The notes beneath the pieces are model-generated. The model worked only from the letters and a program-made list of their open reading frames with translations, had not been told where the DNA came from and ran no database searches. A stretch of 64,000 bases of DNA from NCBI RefSeq assembly GCF_000295935.2, contig NZ_ALWO02000002.1, positions 33,911 to 97,910 of the forward strand. Reading direction: 5' to 3'. This document shows, in pieces, positions 17,483-28,128 of this stretch (within the stretch, counting starts at the first letter, position 1; each line of letters opens with the position of its first letter). The position numbers were made by a program, and so were the translations under genes. The DNA comes from Indibacter alkaliphilus LW1. Lineage in GTDB: Bacteria > Bacteroidota > Bacteroidia > Cytophagales > Cyclobacteriaceae.

Positions 17483-19727
17483 ATGAGCTCATATATAAGA
17501 CCCAATCGACAACTTGCTACAATCATGTTTTCGGACATCGTTGGGTACACTTCTATCATGGGCACCAATGAAGACCTCGCTTTTGAACTTGTAAAGAAAA
17601 ATACCCAGCTACATAAAGACATGACAGCCAAATATAAGGGTCGGCTGGTCAAAGAAATGGGTGATGGGATTTTATGTGCCTTTTCAAGAGCTGAGGATGC
17701 TGTGCAGGCAGCCCATGAAATTCAAAGCAATTATATCCGAAGCCAAGAACTAAATCTGAGGATTGGTCTTCACATGGGCGAAATTATTGAAGAAGGTGGG
17801 GATGTCTTTGGGGATGCTGTCAATATCGCATCTAGAATTCAGACTTTAGGAAGCCCAAAGTCAGTTTTGCTTTCTGATAAGGTTTACTGCCAACTTCCTC
17901 AAAAGTCAAATTTGCAAACAGTAAACTTGGGAACTTTTGAATTGAAAAATGTAGAAAAGCCCATAGAAATACATGCCTTGGCAACACCAGGGCTTGTTGT
18001 TCCGAAGCGTGGAGAAATGCTGAAATTACTGGAAAGCAGAATCAAAAAAGGAATGCTAGCTGCATTGATCATCCTCAGCCTACTTTCTGCCGGACTTTGG
18101 TTCAATTACAACACAATGGTAAACAAGTCCATCAAAGAGTCTGAAAAATCCATTGCTGTTTTGCCATTTTCAAGCCTCAATCAGAAAGAAGAGGATTTTT
18201 TTGACAGATGGCCTTACTGAGGATATCATCATGCAATTATCCAAGATTTCGGCCTTTTCCGTGATTTCGAAATCGGGTGTAGAATATTACAAAAACAGTA
18301 ATGAAAACCTTAGTAATATTGCTAAAACCTTGAATGTAAATTACATTTTGGAAGGAAAAATCCAAAGGGTCAACAACAGGATCAAAATCAACACCAATTT
18401 GATACAGGTTTCGGGAAACAAAAACATTTGGGCAGAATCCTACGAAAGAGATCTTTCGGACATTTTTGAACTTCAAAGTGACATCGCACAAGCAATTGCC
18501 ATTTCCCTCAGCACAAAGTTGACTGAAGAAGAAAAATTTCTTTTGGAAAAGAAACCTACACAGAGTTTTACGGCATACGAATACTACATGAAAGGAAGGA
18601 ATTATTACTACAAATACAATGTAGAGGACAACCTAAAAGCAATACAGGAGTTCAAGAATGCCATTGAAGTGGACAGAAATTTTGCTTTGGCATGGGCTGG
18701 ATTGGGAGATGCCTTCAGTCAAAATTATGGTCGATTTAAAATGGAGCGTATCTGGATAGATTCTGCCAAAGCTTCCAGCCAAAGGGCGATCAGCCTTGAC
18801 AGCAACCTATCCGAAGCCTATAAAGCTCTTGCTACAGCACATTATTACAATGGAGAATATGAAGATAATTTCAACCTGTTGCAAAAAGCAGTTGAACTCA
18901 ATCCTAACAATTCTCAAGCTGTAGGCAATTTAGCTACTAGCTATTTTATCAGGGGAGAACTGGATGAAGCCATCCAAAGACAGAAAAAAGCTGCCGGACT
19001 CAATCCTAAAAACTACATACCATTCCAGATTGTAGGCTGGACCTACAGATTGCTAAAGGATTATGAAAATGCAATTCAGTGGCTTAATAAATCATTGGAA
19101 ATACAACCAGAAAGTGATACGTACGAACAACTGGGACTTAGCTATCTAGGGATGGCAGATACCCTTGCAGCAAAAAGCTTAGTACCTGAATTACTGGGAC
19201 TACTGAAAGGAATTTCAGATGAAAAAGGTTTGCCCTTGGCTACTCAACAAGGTACAGCCGCTAAAATATATGAATCTGCCGGGATCATATCTTTCTTTTG
19301 TGAGGATTTTGACAGCTCCATGGAATACTTCCAAAGTTTTATAAAATATAATGAAGCAGCAGGTCGGGACCCCCTATCATCTGCCCCTATTTATTTAGGC
19401 TACCTCCACTTATTGCAAGGCAACAATATGGATGCTGAGGTACTTTTGGAAGGCGCCAACTACATCAATATGGGGGAAATCAAACAAAACACAGATGACC
19501 CTGATCATTTTTTTAAAATGGCAATGATCTACGCAATTTACGATGACAAGGAAAAATGCATGGAATATTTAATTGCAGCCAAAAACATGAAATGGGTGGA
19601 TATACAGATGGCAGAATCCAATCCTGTATTTTACCATCTCATTGACTATCAACCTTGGAAAGAATTCAAAGCCGAAATAGAGCAAAAAATACTTTTAATG
19701 AAAAATAAGGAGCTGAGTCTAAAATAA
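17483..19727 (+). pseudogene. Class III adenylate/guanylate cyclase with TPR domain, interrupted by a +1 frameshift
   Basis: The first frame (17483-18220) encodes the cyclase catalytic domain. Metal-binding and turn motifs are present (FSDIVGYTS, KEMGDGILCAF, GDAVNIASRIQ), then a membrane helix (MLAALIILSLLSAGLWF) and the start of a conserved block SIAVLPFSSLNQKEEDFF. That block continues in the +1 frame as TDGLTEDIIMQLSKIS, and this second frame (to 19727) holds about six tetratricopeptide repeats and no start codon of its own in a plausible context. Intact relatives are single proteins of about 740 residues. The break lies in a run of seven T (18196-18202); removing one T rejoins the frames. 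It could be a sequencing error, a real null allele, or slippage. Product if intact: membrane-bound cAMP or cGMP synthase. Confidence 0.85.
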
Positions 19728-19747
19728 GCCCCAACTCCTTTTGAAGG

Positions 19748-21097
19748 TTATCTGGTAGTCACAATTTTATAATCTCTTTCATCTGAACAGGTTATAGAAT
19801 TCAAGGAGTTTATTCTTCCTCTTCCTGCGATTACTCCTGCGGCTATTGCAGCACTCATCGAGGTACCTGACATGTTTATATATCTATTGCCCGGATAAGT
19901 GGAAAAAACATTTTTCCCTGGAGCAATATATTCTACATTTTCACCAAGCATAGCTCTTTCGTAGCACTCATAAATACCATATCGATGAAAAGCAAAACCT
20001 GTTATGGTATAAATATCTCTAAAAGGAGGATTAGTGGCCCCCGGAGTGCTGATGCAGCCTGGATAATTTCGTGTGGAACTACCCTCCAATGGCTCACAAC
20101 TACATGTATTCCCCGCTGACATAACAATTGAATTTTTACGTCCTCGTATACTGGTGATATTTTTCATCGCATCCGTCAAAATTTCATTATAACTTCTACA
20201 ATCTTCACCTTCTGGATCAGCTCCAAAGCTCATAAGAATTACATGTTCAATATTTGAATGTATCCTCCTTAAACTCACATAGAAGTATTCCAAAGCTTGC
20301 AGAACACCTATCCAAGAACCTTCTCCATTTTCATCTAAAACCTGTAGCGAAACCATTCTAATACCTGGCGCAACCCCATTCATACCGTATGAACCTTGAC
20401 TTGCTTTCCCTCCCACTAGGCCGGCAAGATGCGTACCGTGTCCATTCGGGTCTGTAAAAGGATTCATTTCTATAAAGGATTTCGAAAAACGCGAATCTAC
20501 ACTACCCAAATCAGAATGAGTATTATCAATTCCGGTATCTAAAATCCAGACCATATTATTTTTTCTCAACTGGTTTTGAGGAATAGGTCCTCCCATGAGG
20601 GTAATACCCTGACTGGTTTTATTATTTGAATCATACAGAATTTCATCAGGATTGTTACTACCTCCCTGTTGGATAGGTTTCCCCTGCTGAATTGGCTTAC
20701 CTTGAACCATAAAGTCCTTTTTTACAACTAGGTCAGGATCTTTTTCAAGTTCCTCAACTTGATTTTGAGTCAATTCCAAAATAGCACCTGAAATTACATT
20801 CGCTAAGATTTGATTTTCAGGAATACTGACAGGTCTGGAAAGGCTTCTGTTTATCCTCTCTTTGATATTTTGAACTTTACCGCCTCTCATTTTATTAAAT
20901 TCCTCATCCCCCATTTCCAAATCCTCAAAAATCATTGGAATGATTACAGTCGGTTGAATATTAACGACATATTTAGATTTGCTTTCAGGAAATTGGCTTG
21001 GGGGACTGTCTTTTTTTTCGGGCTTTTGCCGACAACCGATTAAACAAAAGCTTAAAGCAAAAAACATCAACAGACAATTAAGACATAGTTTTCTCAT
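19748..21097 (-). CDS. Subtilisin-like serine protease (S8), lipoprotein
   Basis: Starting at the ATG at 21097 (an upstream in-frame ATG at 21142 adds 15 residues before the signal), the protein has 449 residues and a lipobox with Cys22 (CLIGC). A propeptide-like inhibitor domain spans about 40-125. The catalytic triad is intact: Asp187 (ILDTGID), His220 (NGHGTHLAG) and Ser413 (GTSMSAAIAAG), with oxyanion Asn330 (SAGNT). A short repeat, two copies of GKPIQQG, links propeptide and protease. Eight Cys in the catalytic part suggest disulfides. The chain ends 36 residues after the serine, so no C-terminal sorting domain is present. It is probably an outer-membrane-tethered protease; the target is unknown. 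Confidence 0.9.
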   Translation of the reverse strand: MRKLCLNCLLMFFALSFCLIGCRQKPEKKDSPPSQFPESKSKYVVNIQPTVIIPMIFEDLEMGDEEFNKMRGGKVQNIKERINRSLSRPVSIPENQILANVISGAILELTQNQVEELEKDPDLVVKKDFMVQGKPIQQGKPIQQGGSNNPDEILYDSNNKTSQGITLMGGPIPQNQLRKNNMVWILDTGIDNTHSDLGSVDSRFSKSFIEMNPFTDPNGHGTHLAGLVGGKASQGSYGMNGVAPGIRMVSLQVLDENGEGSWIGVLQALEYFYVSLRRIHSNIEHVILMSFGADPEGEDCRSYNEILTDAMKNITSIRGRKNSIVMSAGNTCSCEPLEGSSTRNYPGCISTPGATNPPFRDIYTITGFAFHRYGIYECYERAMLGENVEYIAPGKNVFSTYPGNRYINMSGTSMSAAIAAGVIAGRGRINSLNSITCSDERDYKIVTTR

Positions 21098-21467
21098 AAA
21101 GATTGGATTTAAAAAGAATAAAAAGAGTAGATGCTTTTTCAAAGCTATAATTCTACCTAAAATAAAATTTCAAGATTCATTTCATAAACCGCAGCCAATT
21201 CTACTGCGATACCAAAAAAAACACTTAACACACTTGAAAATATAACAATAATATTTTTCAAATTATACTCATATACATTTTTTTGATTATTATATACCTT
21301 TTTTTCCAAAATAAAAATCACTATAGAGCTGAAACTACAAATATTCACCATATCAAACAGGTATTATACACCCTCTGATAAAAAGCATTTTTATATCCAC
21401 ACTTTATTTATATTTTACAAAAAGTTTGACTGATTACGAAAATTAATCTCCTAACCTAAAACAACCT
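21098..21467. other. AT-rich divergent intergenic region
   Basis: 370 bp between the subtilase and acyltransferase genes. It is very AT-rich, with many short poly-T and poly-A tracts. I see no ORF with coding character, no RNA gene and no clear hairpin. It must hold both divergent promoters. Confidence 0.5.
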
Positions 21468-22613
21468 ATGTCAACGCTTCAACCTTCCGGTGTTCCTTTG
21501 AAAGAAAGGTACCTTGCTCTTGATGTTTTGCGGGGACTGACTATAGCCCTAATGATAGTCGTCAATACGCCGGGCTCTTGGTCTCATATGTATGGTCCCT
21601 TTATGCATGCTCCCTGGCACGGCTTCACCATCACAGACCTGGTTTTCCCAACATTCCTTTTCGTGGTGGGAAATGCCATGAGCTTTAGTATGAAAAAACT
21701 AGAAAAAATGGGCCAAGGCCTTTTTCTACGAAAAGTTCTCAAGCGTAGTTTTCTCATTTTCATCATTGGTTGGGGCTTGAATGCCTTCCCGTTTTTTGAT
21801 CAGACAGAAAATGGTCTAGCCATGATCAATTGGGGAGAGGTGCGGCTTTTAGGTGTATTGCAGAGAATTGCCCTATGTTACCTTATTGCTTCGCTTGTTC
21901 TTTATTACCTAAGCAGATCCGGAGCATTGATCTTCAGCCTGATTACCCTGATCGCCTATTGGCCGGTGATGTATTTCTTCGGGGAAGCAGGTGAGCCATA
22001 TTCATTGACAGGAAATACTGCCTTAAAATTAGACCTTTGGCTCATTGGAGCCAAGAATCTGTATATGGGAGAGGGAATCCCTTTCGATCCTGAAGGACTG
22101 TTAAGTACTTTTCCTGCTGTAGTAAATGTAATTGCGGGATACTTTGCAGGTAAGTTTATACAGCAAATGGGGAACAATACCAAAACAGTAAAATACCTAT
22201 TGGTAGCAGGTTTAATCCTGATTGCTGTATGCCTGGCTTGGGATCCTTTTTTCCCCATCAATAAAAAACTTTGGACAAGTTCTTATGTACTACTGACCAT
22301 AGGCCTAGATTTGCTTTTAATTGCTGCGATGATTTTACTCATTGAAGTATGGCAGCAGAGAAGCTGGACTTACCCATTTGAAGTGTTTGGAAGAAACCCT
22401 CTGATCCTATATGTGCTTTCGGGTGTAGTCATCAGCATCATGTATTTTATTAGCATCGGAGATCAAAATTTAAAAGGACTGATCTATTCCAAAGCATTTA
22501 CGAGTTGGCTCAGCCCAAAAAATGCCTCCCTGCTGTTTTCAATAGCATACATGATGTTGATTTGGTTTATTGGGCTTTGGATGGATAAGAAAAAAATCTA
22601 TATCAAAGTTTAA
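21468..22613 (+). CDS. Membrane acyltransferase of the HGSNAT/NagX (DUF5009) type
   Basis: A 381-residue integral membrane protein with about ten hydrophobic helices. The conserved start RYLALDVLRGLTIALMIVVNTPGS followed by MHAPWHGFTITDLVFPTFLFVVGNAMSFS is the signature of the heparan-alpha-glucosaminide N-acetyltransferase-like family. In bacteria these proteins are thought to acetylate or deacetylate amino sugars across the inner membrane, often beside N-acetylglucosamine use genes. The candidate catalytic His is in HAPWHGF. A GH20 hexosaminidase lies 4 kb away, which would fit amino-sugar use, but the two are not in one operon. A terminator follows directly. Confidence 0.85.
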   Translation: MSTLQPSGVPLKERYLALDVLRGLTIALMIVVNTPGSWSHMYGPFMHAPWHGFTITDLVFPTFLFVVGNAMSFSMKKLEKMGQGLFLRKVLKRSFLIFIIGWGLNAFPFFDQTENGLAMINWGEVRLLGVLQRIALCYLIASLVLYYLSRSGALIFSLITLIAYWPVMYFFGEAGEPYSLTGNTALKLDLWLIGAKNLYMGEGIPFDPEGLLSTFPAVVNVIAGYFAGKFIQQMGNNTKTVKYLLVAGLILIAVCLAWDPFFPINKKLWTSSYVLLTIGLDLLLIAAMILLIEVWQQRSWTYPFEVFGRNPLILYVLSGVVISIMYFISIGDQNLKGLIYSKAFTSWLSPKNASLLFSIAYMMLIWFIGLWMDKKKIYIKV

Positions 22614-22617
22614 AAGC

Positions 22618-22645
22618 AAAGCCCACCTGAGCGTGGGCTTTTTCT
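22618..22645. terminator. Bidirectional-looking terminator between acyltransferase and DUF3109 genes
   Basis: A 9-bp stem (AAAGCCCAC with GTGGGCTTT) with loop CTGAGC is followed by T5 on the plus strand. It lies between two converging genes and may serve both. Confidence 0.85.
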
Positions 22646-23208
22646 TATCCTTCAATTTCATTGACAAGCTCCTGGTACCAATCATCTCCATATTTTCTGA
22701 CCAAAGCATCTTTCAGGAACTTATAAACAGGAACTCCTAACTTGCTTCCCAGCGAACATGCAGGACTGCAGATATGCCAGCGGTCATAGTTAAGCGCTTC
22801 GTATTGGTCATATTTGGTAATCCTTATGGGATAAAGGTGGCAGGATATAGGTTTTTTAAATTCAATTTTACCATCAAGATAAGCTTGTTCTATTCCACAT
22901 TTCAAAATACCTTTTTCATCGTATAAGGCATAGGCACACTCTCTGTTTTCCCCAATAGTGGGCGTTCCTTTGTCACCATCCTTATCAATGACCCAAGTAC
23001 CCTGCTTTTCAATGACAGCCCTACCCTCTTCAGTAATATAATCTTTGACTATAGGGTAAATCTTTTCAATGATATCTGTCTCCTCATCCTCCAAAGGAGC
23101 CCCAGCATCACCCTCCACACAGCACGCCCCTTTACATTTTTCCAAATCACAGACAAAAAACTGTTCCTTTATATCATCACTTATAACTGCATTGCCTACT
23201 AAAATCAT
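22645..23208 (-). CDS. DUF3109 family cysteine-rich protein
   Basis: A 187-residue cytoplasmic protein. The N-terminal part has [20 protein letters not shown] (near 24-43), a CxxxxC...CC cluster typical of the DUF3109/YkgJ-like group that is thought to bind zinc or an iron-sulfur centre. More Cys lie in the conserved segments [27 protein letters not shown] and [11 protein letters not shown]. Its function is unknown. It precedes nothing on its strand and converges with the acyltransferase gene; the DUF4442 gene lies 71 bp upstream and may share the transcript. Confidence 0.88.
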   Translation of the reverse strand: MILVGNAVISDDIKEQFFVCDLEKCKGACCVEGDAGAPLEDEETDIIEKIYPIVKDYITEEGRAVIEKQGTWVIDKDGDKGTPTIGENRECAYALYDEKGILKCGIEQAYLDGKIEFKKPISCHLYPIRITKYDQYEALNYDRWHICSPACSLGSKLGVPVYKFLKDALVRKYGDDWYQELVNEIEG

Positions 23209-23279
23209 AGCTATTTTCTTATTCCTAAAACTCTTCTTCGCAAAGGTAAAGCTATTTTCTCACTTAGCTTGACAACCCA

Positions 23280-23738
23280 CTATTTTCTCCTGACATACAC
23301 TCCCTTTGTCAATCGGGCAATTAGCTCCCCTTTATTATCTCTTACCTCACATGGAAATTCAAACACTTTTTTCCCAAGCAAATCGACTTCTTTTTTGATA
23401 TTTTCAATTTCATCAGTATTGATCGAAAATTCGGCAAAAACGGTCCCTTTTCCAGGTTTTACAAAATCAATCGAAGCGGTCTTATCCCAAACAATGTAAT
23501 TTTCACCCAAATTGATCATTAGGATAAACATATAAAATGGATCACACATGGAATAGAGAGACCCTCCAAAAGCAGTCCCAACCAAATTGCGGTTGTACCA
23601 CGTCAACTTTAGCCTTATTTTGAAATAGGTGAATGAATCATTGTAGTTAACCACCCTGATTCCTGCAAAAAGATAAGGTGGGTAAATATTGAGCAGTTTG
23701 ATCAAGCGCTTGTACTTCCTATATCTTTTATTTTCCAT
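23280..23738 (-). CDS. DUF4442 hot-dog-fold thioesterase-like protein
   Basis: A 152-residue protein with the pattern of the DUF4442/hot-dog family: an N-terminal helix and basic region, then NRNLVGTAFGGSLYSMCDPFYMFILMINLG (about 49-79), where the segment after GT packs as the long central helix, and strands such as DKTASIDFVKPGKGTVFAEFSI. Relatives are acyl-CoA or acyl-ACP thioesterase-like proteins, but a specific substrate cannot be read off. It is separated by 71 bp from the downstream DUF3109 gene on the same strand. Confidence 0.8.
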   Translation of the reverse strand: MENKRYRKYKRLIKLLNIYPPYLFAGIRVVNYNDSFTYFKIRLKLTWYNRNLVGTAFGGSLYSMCDPFYMFILMINLGENYIVWDKTASIDFVKPGKGTVFAEFSINTDEIENIKKEVDLLGKKVFEFPCEVRDNKGELIARLTKGVYVRRK

Positions 23739-23765
23739 TAGGGACAGAATCTTTTTCCCCGAATA

Positions 23766-23803
23766 TATAAAAAAAGAACCGTCCCGATAAATCGGAACGG
23801 CTC
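23766..23803 (-). terminator. Rho-independent terminator of the TonB-dependent receptor gene
   Basis: On the minus strand, CCGTTCCGAT and ATCGGGACGG form a 10-bp stem (one mismatch) with a 2-nt loop, followed by TTC and seven T. It lies 90 bp after the receptor stop codon. Confidence 0.85.
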
Positions 23804-23892
23804 AACCCAGCACTATGAAGAAAAGCTATTTAAAGCCTTCCGTAACATAACATGGCACTGTTTAATTTGTTTGTAAAATTTTTATTTTTTTT

Positions 23893-26334
23893 TTAAAATC
23901 TGAATTCATATCCAGCAGTGATGAACCTAGGAATACCTACCCTGATCCCCTGGGGTCTTCTGGTAGCAATATATCGCTCATCAGTAAGGTTTTTGATACT
24001 TAGATTAAATCTAGAATTCCATTTTTCAACATCATAGCTGAATACTGCATCAAACACTCTGTAAGCTGGCACCAAGCCTATCCTTCCATTCGGACTCGCT
24101 GCCACGGTGTTTAATTCATCTCCAAATTGTTCTCCTACAAAATTACCTACAAGTCTCAATCCAAAACCACCCTCTGTTCTTAGGGTAAGCGCTGAATTTA
24201 AAAACCAGTTAGGAGCATATGGCGTTCTATTGCCATTGATGTTGACTCCATCAATAAACCTATCTTCTGAATAAGTCGCTCTCAAAAATGTAGCATTGAC
24301 ATCATAAGTAAGGCTGACTCTGCTCATCCCAAACAAATTGCTCAGATCGAATACCGCGGCTGTTTCTACACCTCTATTCAAAGTCGCCCCACCATTAACC
24401 AATCCAAACCCAACGCCTCCGGCAGACTCAGCTACAGGTATTACCTGATTGCTGAAATTCATCACAAAACCTGTTGCCTCAAGGAAAAGCCACCTGGTAG
24501 GTTCGGTCCTGAATCCCAATTCGTAATTGACACTGGATTCTGCATCAAGGTCCAACACGTCACCTAATGCAGTGATGGCATCTTTGGTTCTTGGAGGCGC
24601 ATAACCTTTGTGTACCCCACCGAAAATATTGAAAGTAGTAGCAGGCCTAAAATTTAACCCTACACCTGGAATGATTTCATTAATCACGTTTTCAGCAATT
24701 AACGTCGTATCTCTTACTCCAACTCCAGGGAAACTTCTTCTTCTGATGTCTCTCTCGTAATCAAAACTTTCAAATCTAACCCCTGCATTAAAATCAAACT
24801 TGGAGGTTATCATCATTTTATTCTGGACATAAGCAGCTAGAGCATGTCCTGTCCTAACCTCGTCCTCTACTAGATTGCCACTATTAACTCCTGCTTTGGT
24901 GCCATTTACTCTTTGTTCGAATGCACGCTCGTACAACAACCTCGTACCTACAATCAATTCATTTTGCGTATTAAAAAGCTTATGATCGATCTCCAACCTG
25001 GGTTCTACTCCAGCCACTTCAAATTGCCTGTTTCTATTACCTGTACCATCTCTCATGAAAATGGCTCCACCTGGCACTTCCCTGTCACCCCAGACCACTC
25101 CTGTCCAATTAGCCGGTGGAGTATTGTCATTGTTTATAGCAAAATCTTGTCGGTTCCAATTTCTGGTAGTTGTATAACCATAAGCAATGGTTCTTAATCT
25201 CACATTTTTATTGAATCTATACTTGTGACTAAAGCTCAAGGAATATCTTCGTACATCGAGTTGGTCATCCGGAGCAAGTCTTGTAAAGTCTTCTCCTCCT
25301 CTATCATACATCACTTGGTTGATTCCTATATAGGTGGAATTTGACACCTCATTGTAAACTCCAAGCTTTACACCTAACTCTGATTTGTCATTCAGATTAA
25401 AAAGAAACTTAGTATTGAAATCTGTGATATCAAATTCAGTTGGACCTATATTATTGGCGGTTTTTCTTAATAGGTTTACATGGATTCCGGTATTCCCAAA
25501 AGTATTCCCATAATTCACAAGACCTGAAAAGAATCCTCCTTGGCCACCCTGCACAAAAACAGAGCCCTCTTCTTCCTGCGGCGGGTTGGCCGTGATATAA
25601 TTGACTACACCTCCTATTGTCTGCGGACCAAAGAGAATCTGACCGGAACCTTTGAGAATTTCAACTCCGGCCATTCTATCCATTGCAGGTGTATAATACA
25701 TTTCAGGCTCTCCATAGGGAGCTAAAGCTACTGGTACACCATCTTCCAAAACCAAAACACTTCTACTTCTATCCGGGTCAAGTCCTCTGATCCCAATATT
25801 GACACGCATTCCCAGACCTTCCTCATCTACTACGTGAACACCAGGAGACCTTCTGAGTACTTCATTCCCACTAAGAGGATTAACAGTTTGGATTTCTCTT
25901 TTATCTATAAAAGTAACAGAACCTGGTACTCTGCTGAAAACCCTGTCCTTATTGGCAATGACGTCTATCTGTGGCATTTCTACGCCGATCTCTTCAAATA
26001 CCAATTCTACTTCGCTCATTTGACCTCCACTCACGACTACATTTCGGGTAAATGTCTTGTAGCCTACTGCGGATATTTTCAAAGTATATTCACCATCAGG
26101 CAAATCATAAATTTCAAAGCTACCATCTATATTGGTGTAAGTACCTTTCACAGTGCCTATCACCATGATATTAGCAAATGGAATGATTTCACCATCATTG
26201 TTTTTCACCTTACCTGAGATGACCAGAGCTTTTTCTTCTGAATTATTATCCAAATTATCATTGGAAAAGACTGGGTTATTAACTGCAACTAAAAAGAGAA
26301 TTGCGAAAATTCTCAATAAACCTGTTTTAAACAT
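23893..26334 (-). CDS. TonB-dependent outer-membrane receptor with CarboxypepD_reg domain
   Basis: An 813-residue receptor. A signal peptide ([24 protein letters not shown]) precedes a carboxypeptidase-D regulatory-like Ig domain (about 34-113: [32 protein letters not shown]), a plug domain (about 120-235, with [22 protein letters not shown] and [20 protein letters not shown]) and a 22-strand barrel ending [11 protein letters not shown]. The close match to FecA-type receptors in the plug suggests import of a siderophore or other metal chelate. No uptake genes are adjacent, so the ligand cannot be fixed. It is a single-gene unit with its own terminator, divergent from rnpB. Confidence 0.92.
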   Translation of the reverse strand: MFKTGLLRIFAILFLVAVNNPVFSNDNLDNNSEEKALVISGKVKNNDGEIIPFANIMVIGTVKGTYTNIDGSFEIYDLPDGEYTLKISAVGYKTFTRNVVVSGGQMSEVELVFEEIGVEMPQIDVIANKDRVFSRVPGSVTFIDKREIQTVNPLSGNEVLRRSPGVHVVDEEGLGMRVNIGIRGLDPDRSRSVLVLEDGVPVALAPYGEPEMYYTPAMDRMAGVEILKGSGQILFGPQTIGGVVNYITANPPQEEEGSVFVQGGQGGFFSGLVNYGNTFGNTGIHVNLLRKTANNIGPTEFDITDFNTKFLFNLNDKSELGVKLGVYNEVSNSTYIGINQVMYDRGGEDFTRLAPDDQLDVRRYSLSFSHKYRFNKNVRLRTIAYGYTTTRNWNRQDFAINNDNTPPANWTGVVWGDREVPGGAIFMRDGTGNRNRQFEVAGVEPRLEIDHKLFNTQNELIVGTRLLYERAFEQRVNGTKAGVNSGNLVEDEVRTGHALAAYVQNKMMITSKFDFNAGVRFESFDYERDIRRRSFPGVGVRDTTLIAENVINEIIPGVGLNFRPATTFNIFGGVHKGYAPPRTKDAITALGDVLDLDAESSVNYELGFRTEPTRWLFLEATGFVMNFSNQVIPVAESAGGVGFGLVNGGATLNRGVETAAVFDLSNLFGMSRVSLTYDVNATFLRATYSEDRFIDGVNINGNRTPYAPNWFLNSALTLRTEGGFGLRLVGNFVGEQFGDELNTVAASPNGRIGLVPAYRVFDAVFSYDVEKWNSRFNLSIKNLTDERYIATRRPQGIRVGIPRFITAGYEFRF

Positions 26335-26554
26335 CTACCTCTATAGTTATTTAGATTTAATTTAAATTAACACTGCAAATGTATTTGCTATTTAAACTTA
26401 ATCCAAATAAGAATGAAAAGTTTTAATGTTATTTATCCATAGGATAGTCAAAGCAATTGATAATATCTATGATTCAACTGTAAGTATCGCTATTGAAATT
26501 CTTATCCTCGAAAAATCGTACGCTCTTTGAATAAAATTTTACGTTATTTGCAAA

Positions 26555-26945
26555 GTGCAAGCCGTCTTGTCGCTGTTCCGCTTTGCGGGAGGGAGGAAAG
26601 TCCGGGCAACAAAGAGCGCCATACTTCCTAACGGGAAGGGGTCAAGCTGGGAACGGCTTGGTCACAGAAAGTGCCACAGAAAATATACCGCCCCGATCCG
26701 ATCGGGGTAAGGGTGAAAAGGTGGGGTAAGAGCCCACCGCTTCTACAGTGATGTAGAGGGCACGGCAAACCTTATGGGTTGAAAGATCAAATAGGTCCCG
26801 CACCGGATTCAGTTTCGGAAAAGGCTGCTCGTCTTTCTGCGGGATGGGTAGATTGATGGATCCCGGTTGTGAAGCCGGGACTAGATAAATGACAAGAAAC
26901 CCATTTGTAGAAATGGGGAACAGAACCCGGCTTATAGGCTTGCAC
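26555..26945 (+). ncRNA. rnpB: RNase P RNA (bacterial type A-like)
   Basis: The ends form a perfect 9-bp P1 helix (GTGCAAGCC at 26555-26563 with GGCTTGCAC at 26937-26945). The conserved core GAGGAAAGTCCGGGC is at about 26595-26609, and the 3' universal segment ACAGAACCCGGCTTATAGGCTT is at about 26920-26941. A self-complementary stem (CCCCGATC/GATCGGGG) lies near 26691-26707. The product is the catalytic subunit that matures tRNA 5' ends. Length about 391 nt. No intrinsic terminator follows before the response-regulator gene, whose ATG is 24 nt downstream. An ATG-initiated frame crossing the RNA (26889 onward) is an in-frame extension of that gene and not a real start. Confidence 0.96.
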
Positions 26946-26969
26946 CTTTATAAATTTAAAACAAACCCT

Positions 26970-28128
26970 ATGTCTAAAATTCTGATCATTGATGATGAGA
27001 AAGTCATCCGAGCTACTCTAAAAGAAATCCTGGAATACGAAAATTACCAAATATCTGAGGCCCAAGATGGGGAAGAAGGTTGGAAATTGCTTCAGGAAGA
27101 GGAGTTCGACTTGGTCTTATGCGATGTAAAAATGCCCAAAATGGATGGGCTAGAGGTGTTGGAGAATGCTTCGCAAATGGATAAGCAGCCCCAGTTTATC
27201 ATGATTTCTGCTCATGGATCTATAGAGACAGCAGTAGAGGCTACCAAAAAAGGAGCGTTTGATTTTGTTCCCAAACCACCTGACTTAAATCGGTTACTAC
27301 TGACAGTCCGGAATGCCTTGGATAAAAAGAACTTGGTCTCAGAAACCAAAGTACTGAAAAAGAAACTGTCCAAAAAAACTGGATATGGTGGGAGAATCAC
27401 CTGCCATAGTACATGTAAAAGAAACCATAGAGAAAGTAGCTCCAACAGATGCGCGCGTACTTATCACTGGTCCAAACGGAACAGGGAAGGAGCTTGTAGC
27501 ACATTGGCTACACAAGAAAAGTAACCGGTCTTCCCAGCCATTTATTGCAGTAAACTGTGCAGCTATACCAGCAGAATTGATTGAAAGCGAGCTATTCGGT
27601 CATGAGAAGGGATCTTTTACCTCAGCCGTAAAGCAAAGAGTAGGGAAATTTGAGCAAGCCAACGGTGGCACGTTATTTTTAGATGAAATCGGAGACATGA
27701 GCCTTTCTGCCCAATCAAAGGTGCTCCGAGCGCTTCAAGAACACAAGATCACCCGCGTGGGAGGGGACAAAGACATCAAAGTAGACGTACGCGTCCTAGC
27801 TGCTACCAATAAAGACCTGAAAAAAGAAATAGAGGATGGTAACTTCAGAGAAGATCTTTATCACAGACTCAGTGTTATTCTTATTCAAGTACCAGCTTTA
27901 AAAGACAGGAAAGAAGATATTCCCCTTTTGGTAGAAAAATTTCTCGATGACATTGCAAAAGAATATGGAACTGCTCAAAAGGATATTTCCAAAGAAGCAC
28001 TCAAGCAGCTGCAGGAGTTCCCCTGGACTGGGAATATACGGGAATTGAGAAATGTCGTGGAGAGATTGGTGATATTAGGTGAAAAAACTATCAGTATCGA
28101 AGATGTAAAAAAATATGCTGACTATTAA
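26970..28128 (+). pseudogene. NtrC-type sigma-54-like response regulator, interrupted by a +1 frameshift
   Basis: The start is ATG 26970 (MSKILIIDDEKVIRATLKEIL). The receiver domain is intact: DD acidic pair, phospho-acceptor Asp in LVLCDVKMPKMDG (Asp52 or near), Ser/Thr and Lys near the end (FVPKPP). The first frame stops at 27524 after a nonsense tail. The AAA+ domain continues one base forward: MVGESPAI from 27385, Walker A GPNGTGKE, loop GSFTSA in place of the usual GAFTGA, Walker [13 protein letters not shown], arginine finger region, then the R-domain and stop at 28128 with no Fis-type DNA-binding domain. The break maps to a run of seven A (27372-27378); deleting one A restores KKLDMVGES. 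The cause is uncertain: sequencing error or true frameshift. Confidence 0.85.

Noticed and set aside
26889..26969. In-frame ATG extension of the response regulator into the RNase P RNA
   Set aside because: It lies within the conserved 3' part of rnpB and encodes no homology; ATG 26970 gives the true receiver start MSKILIIDDE.
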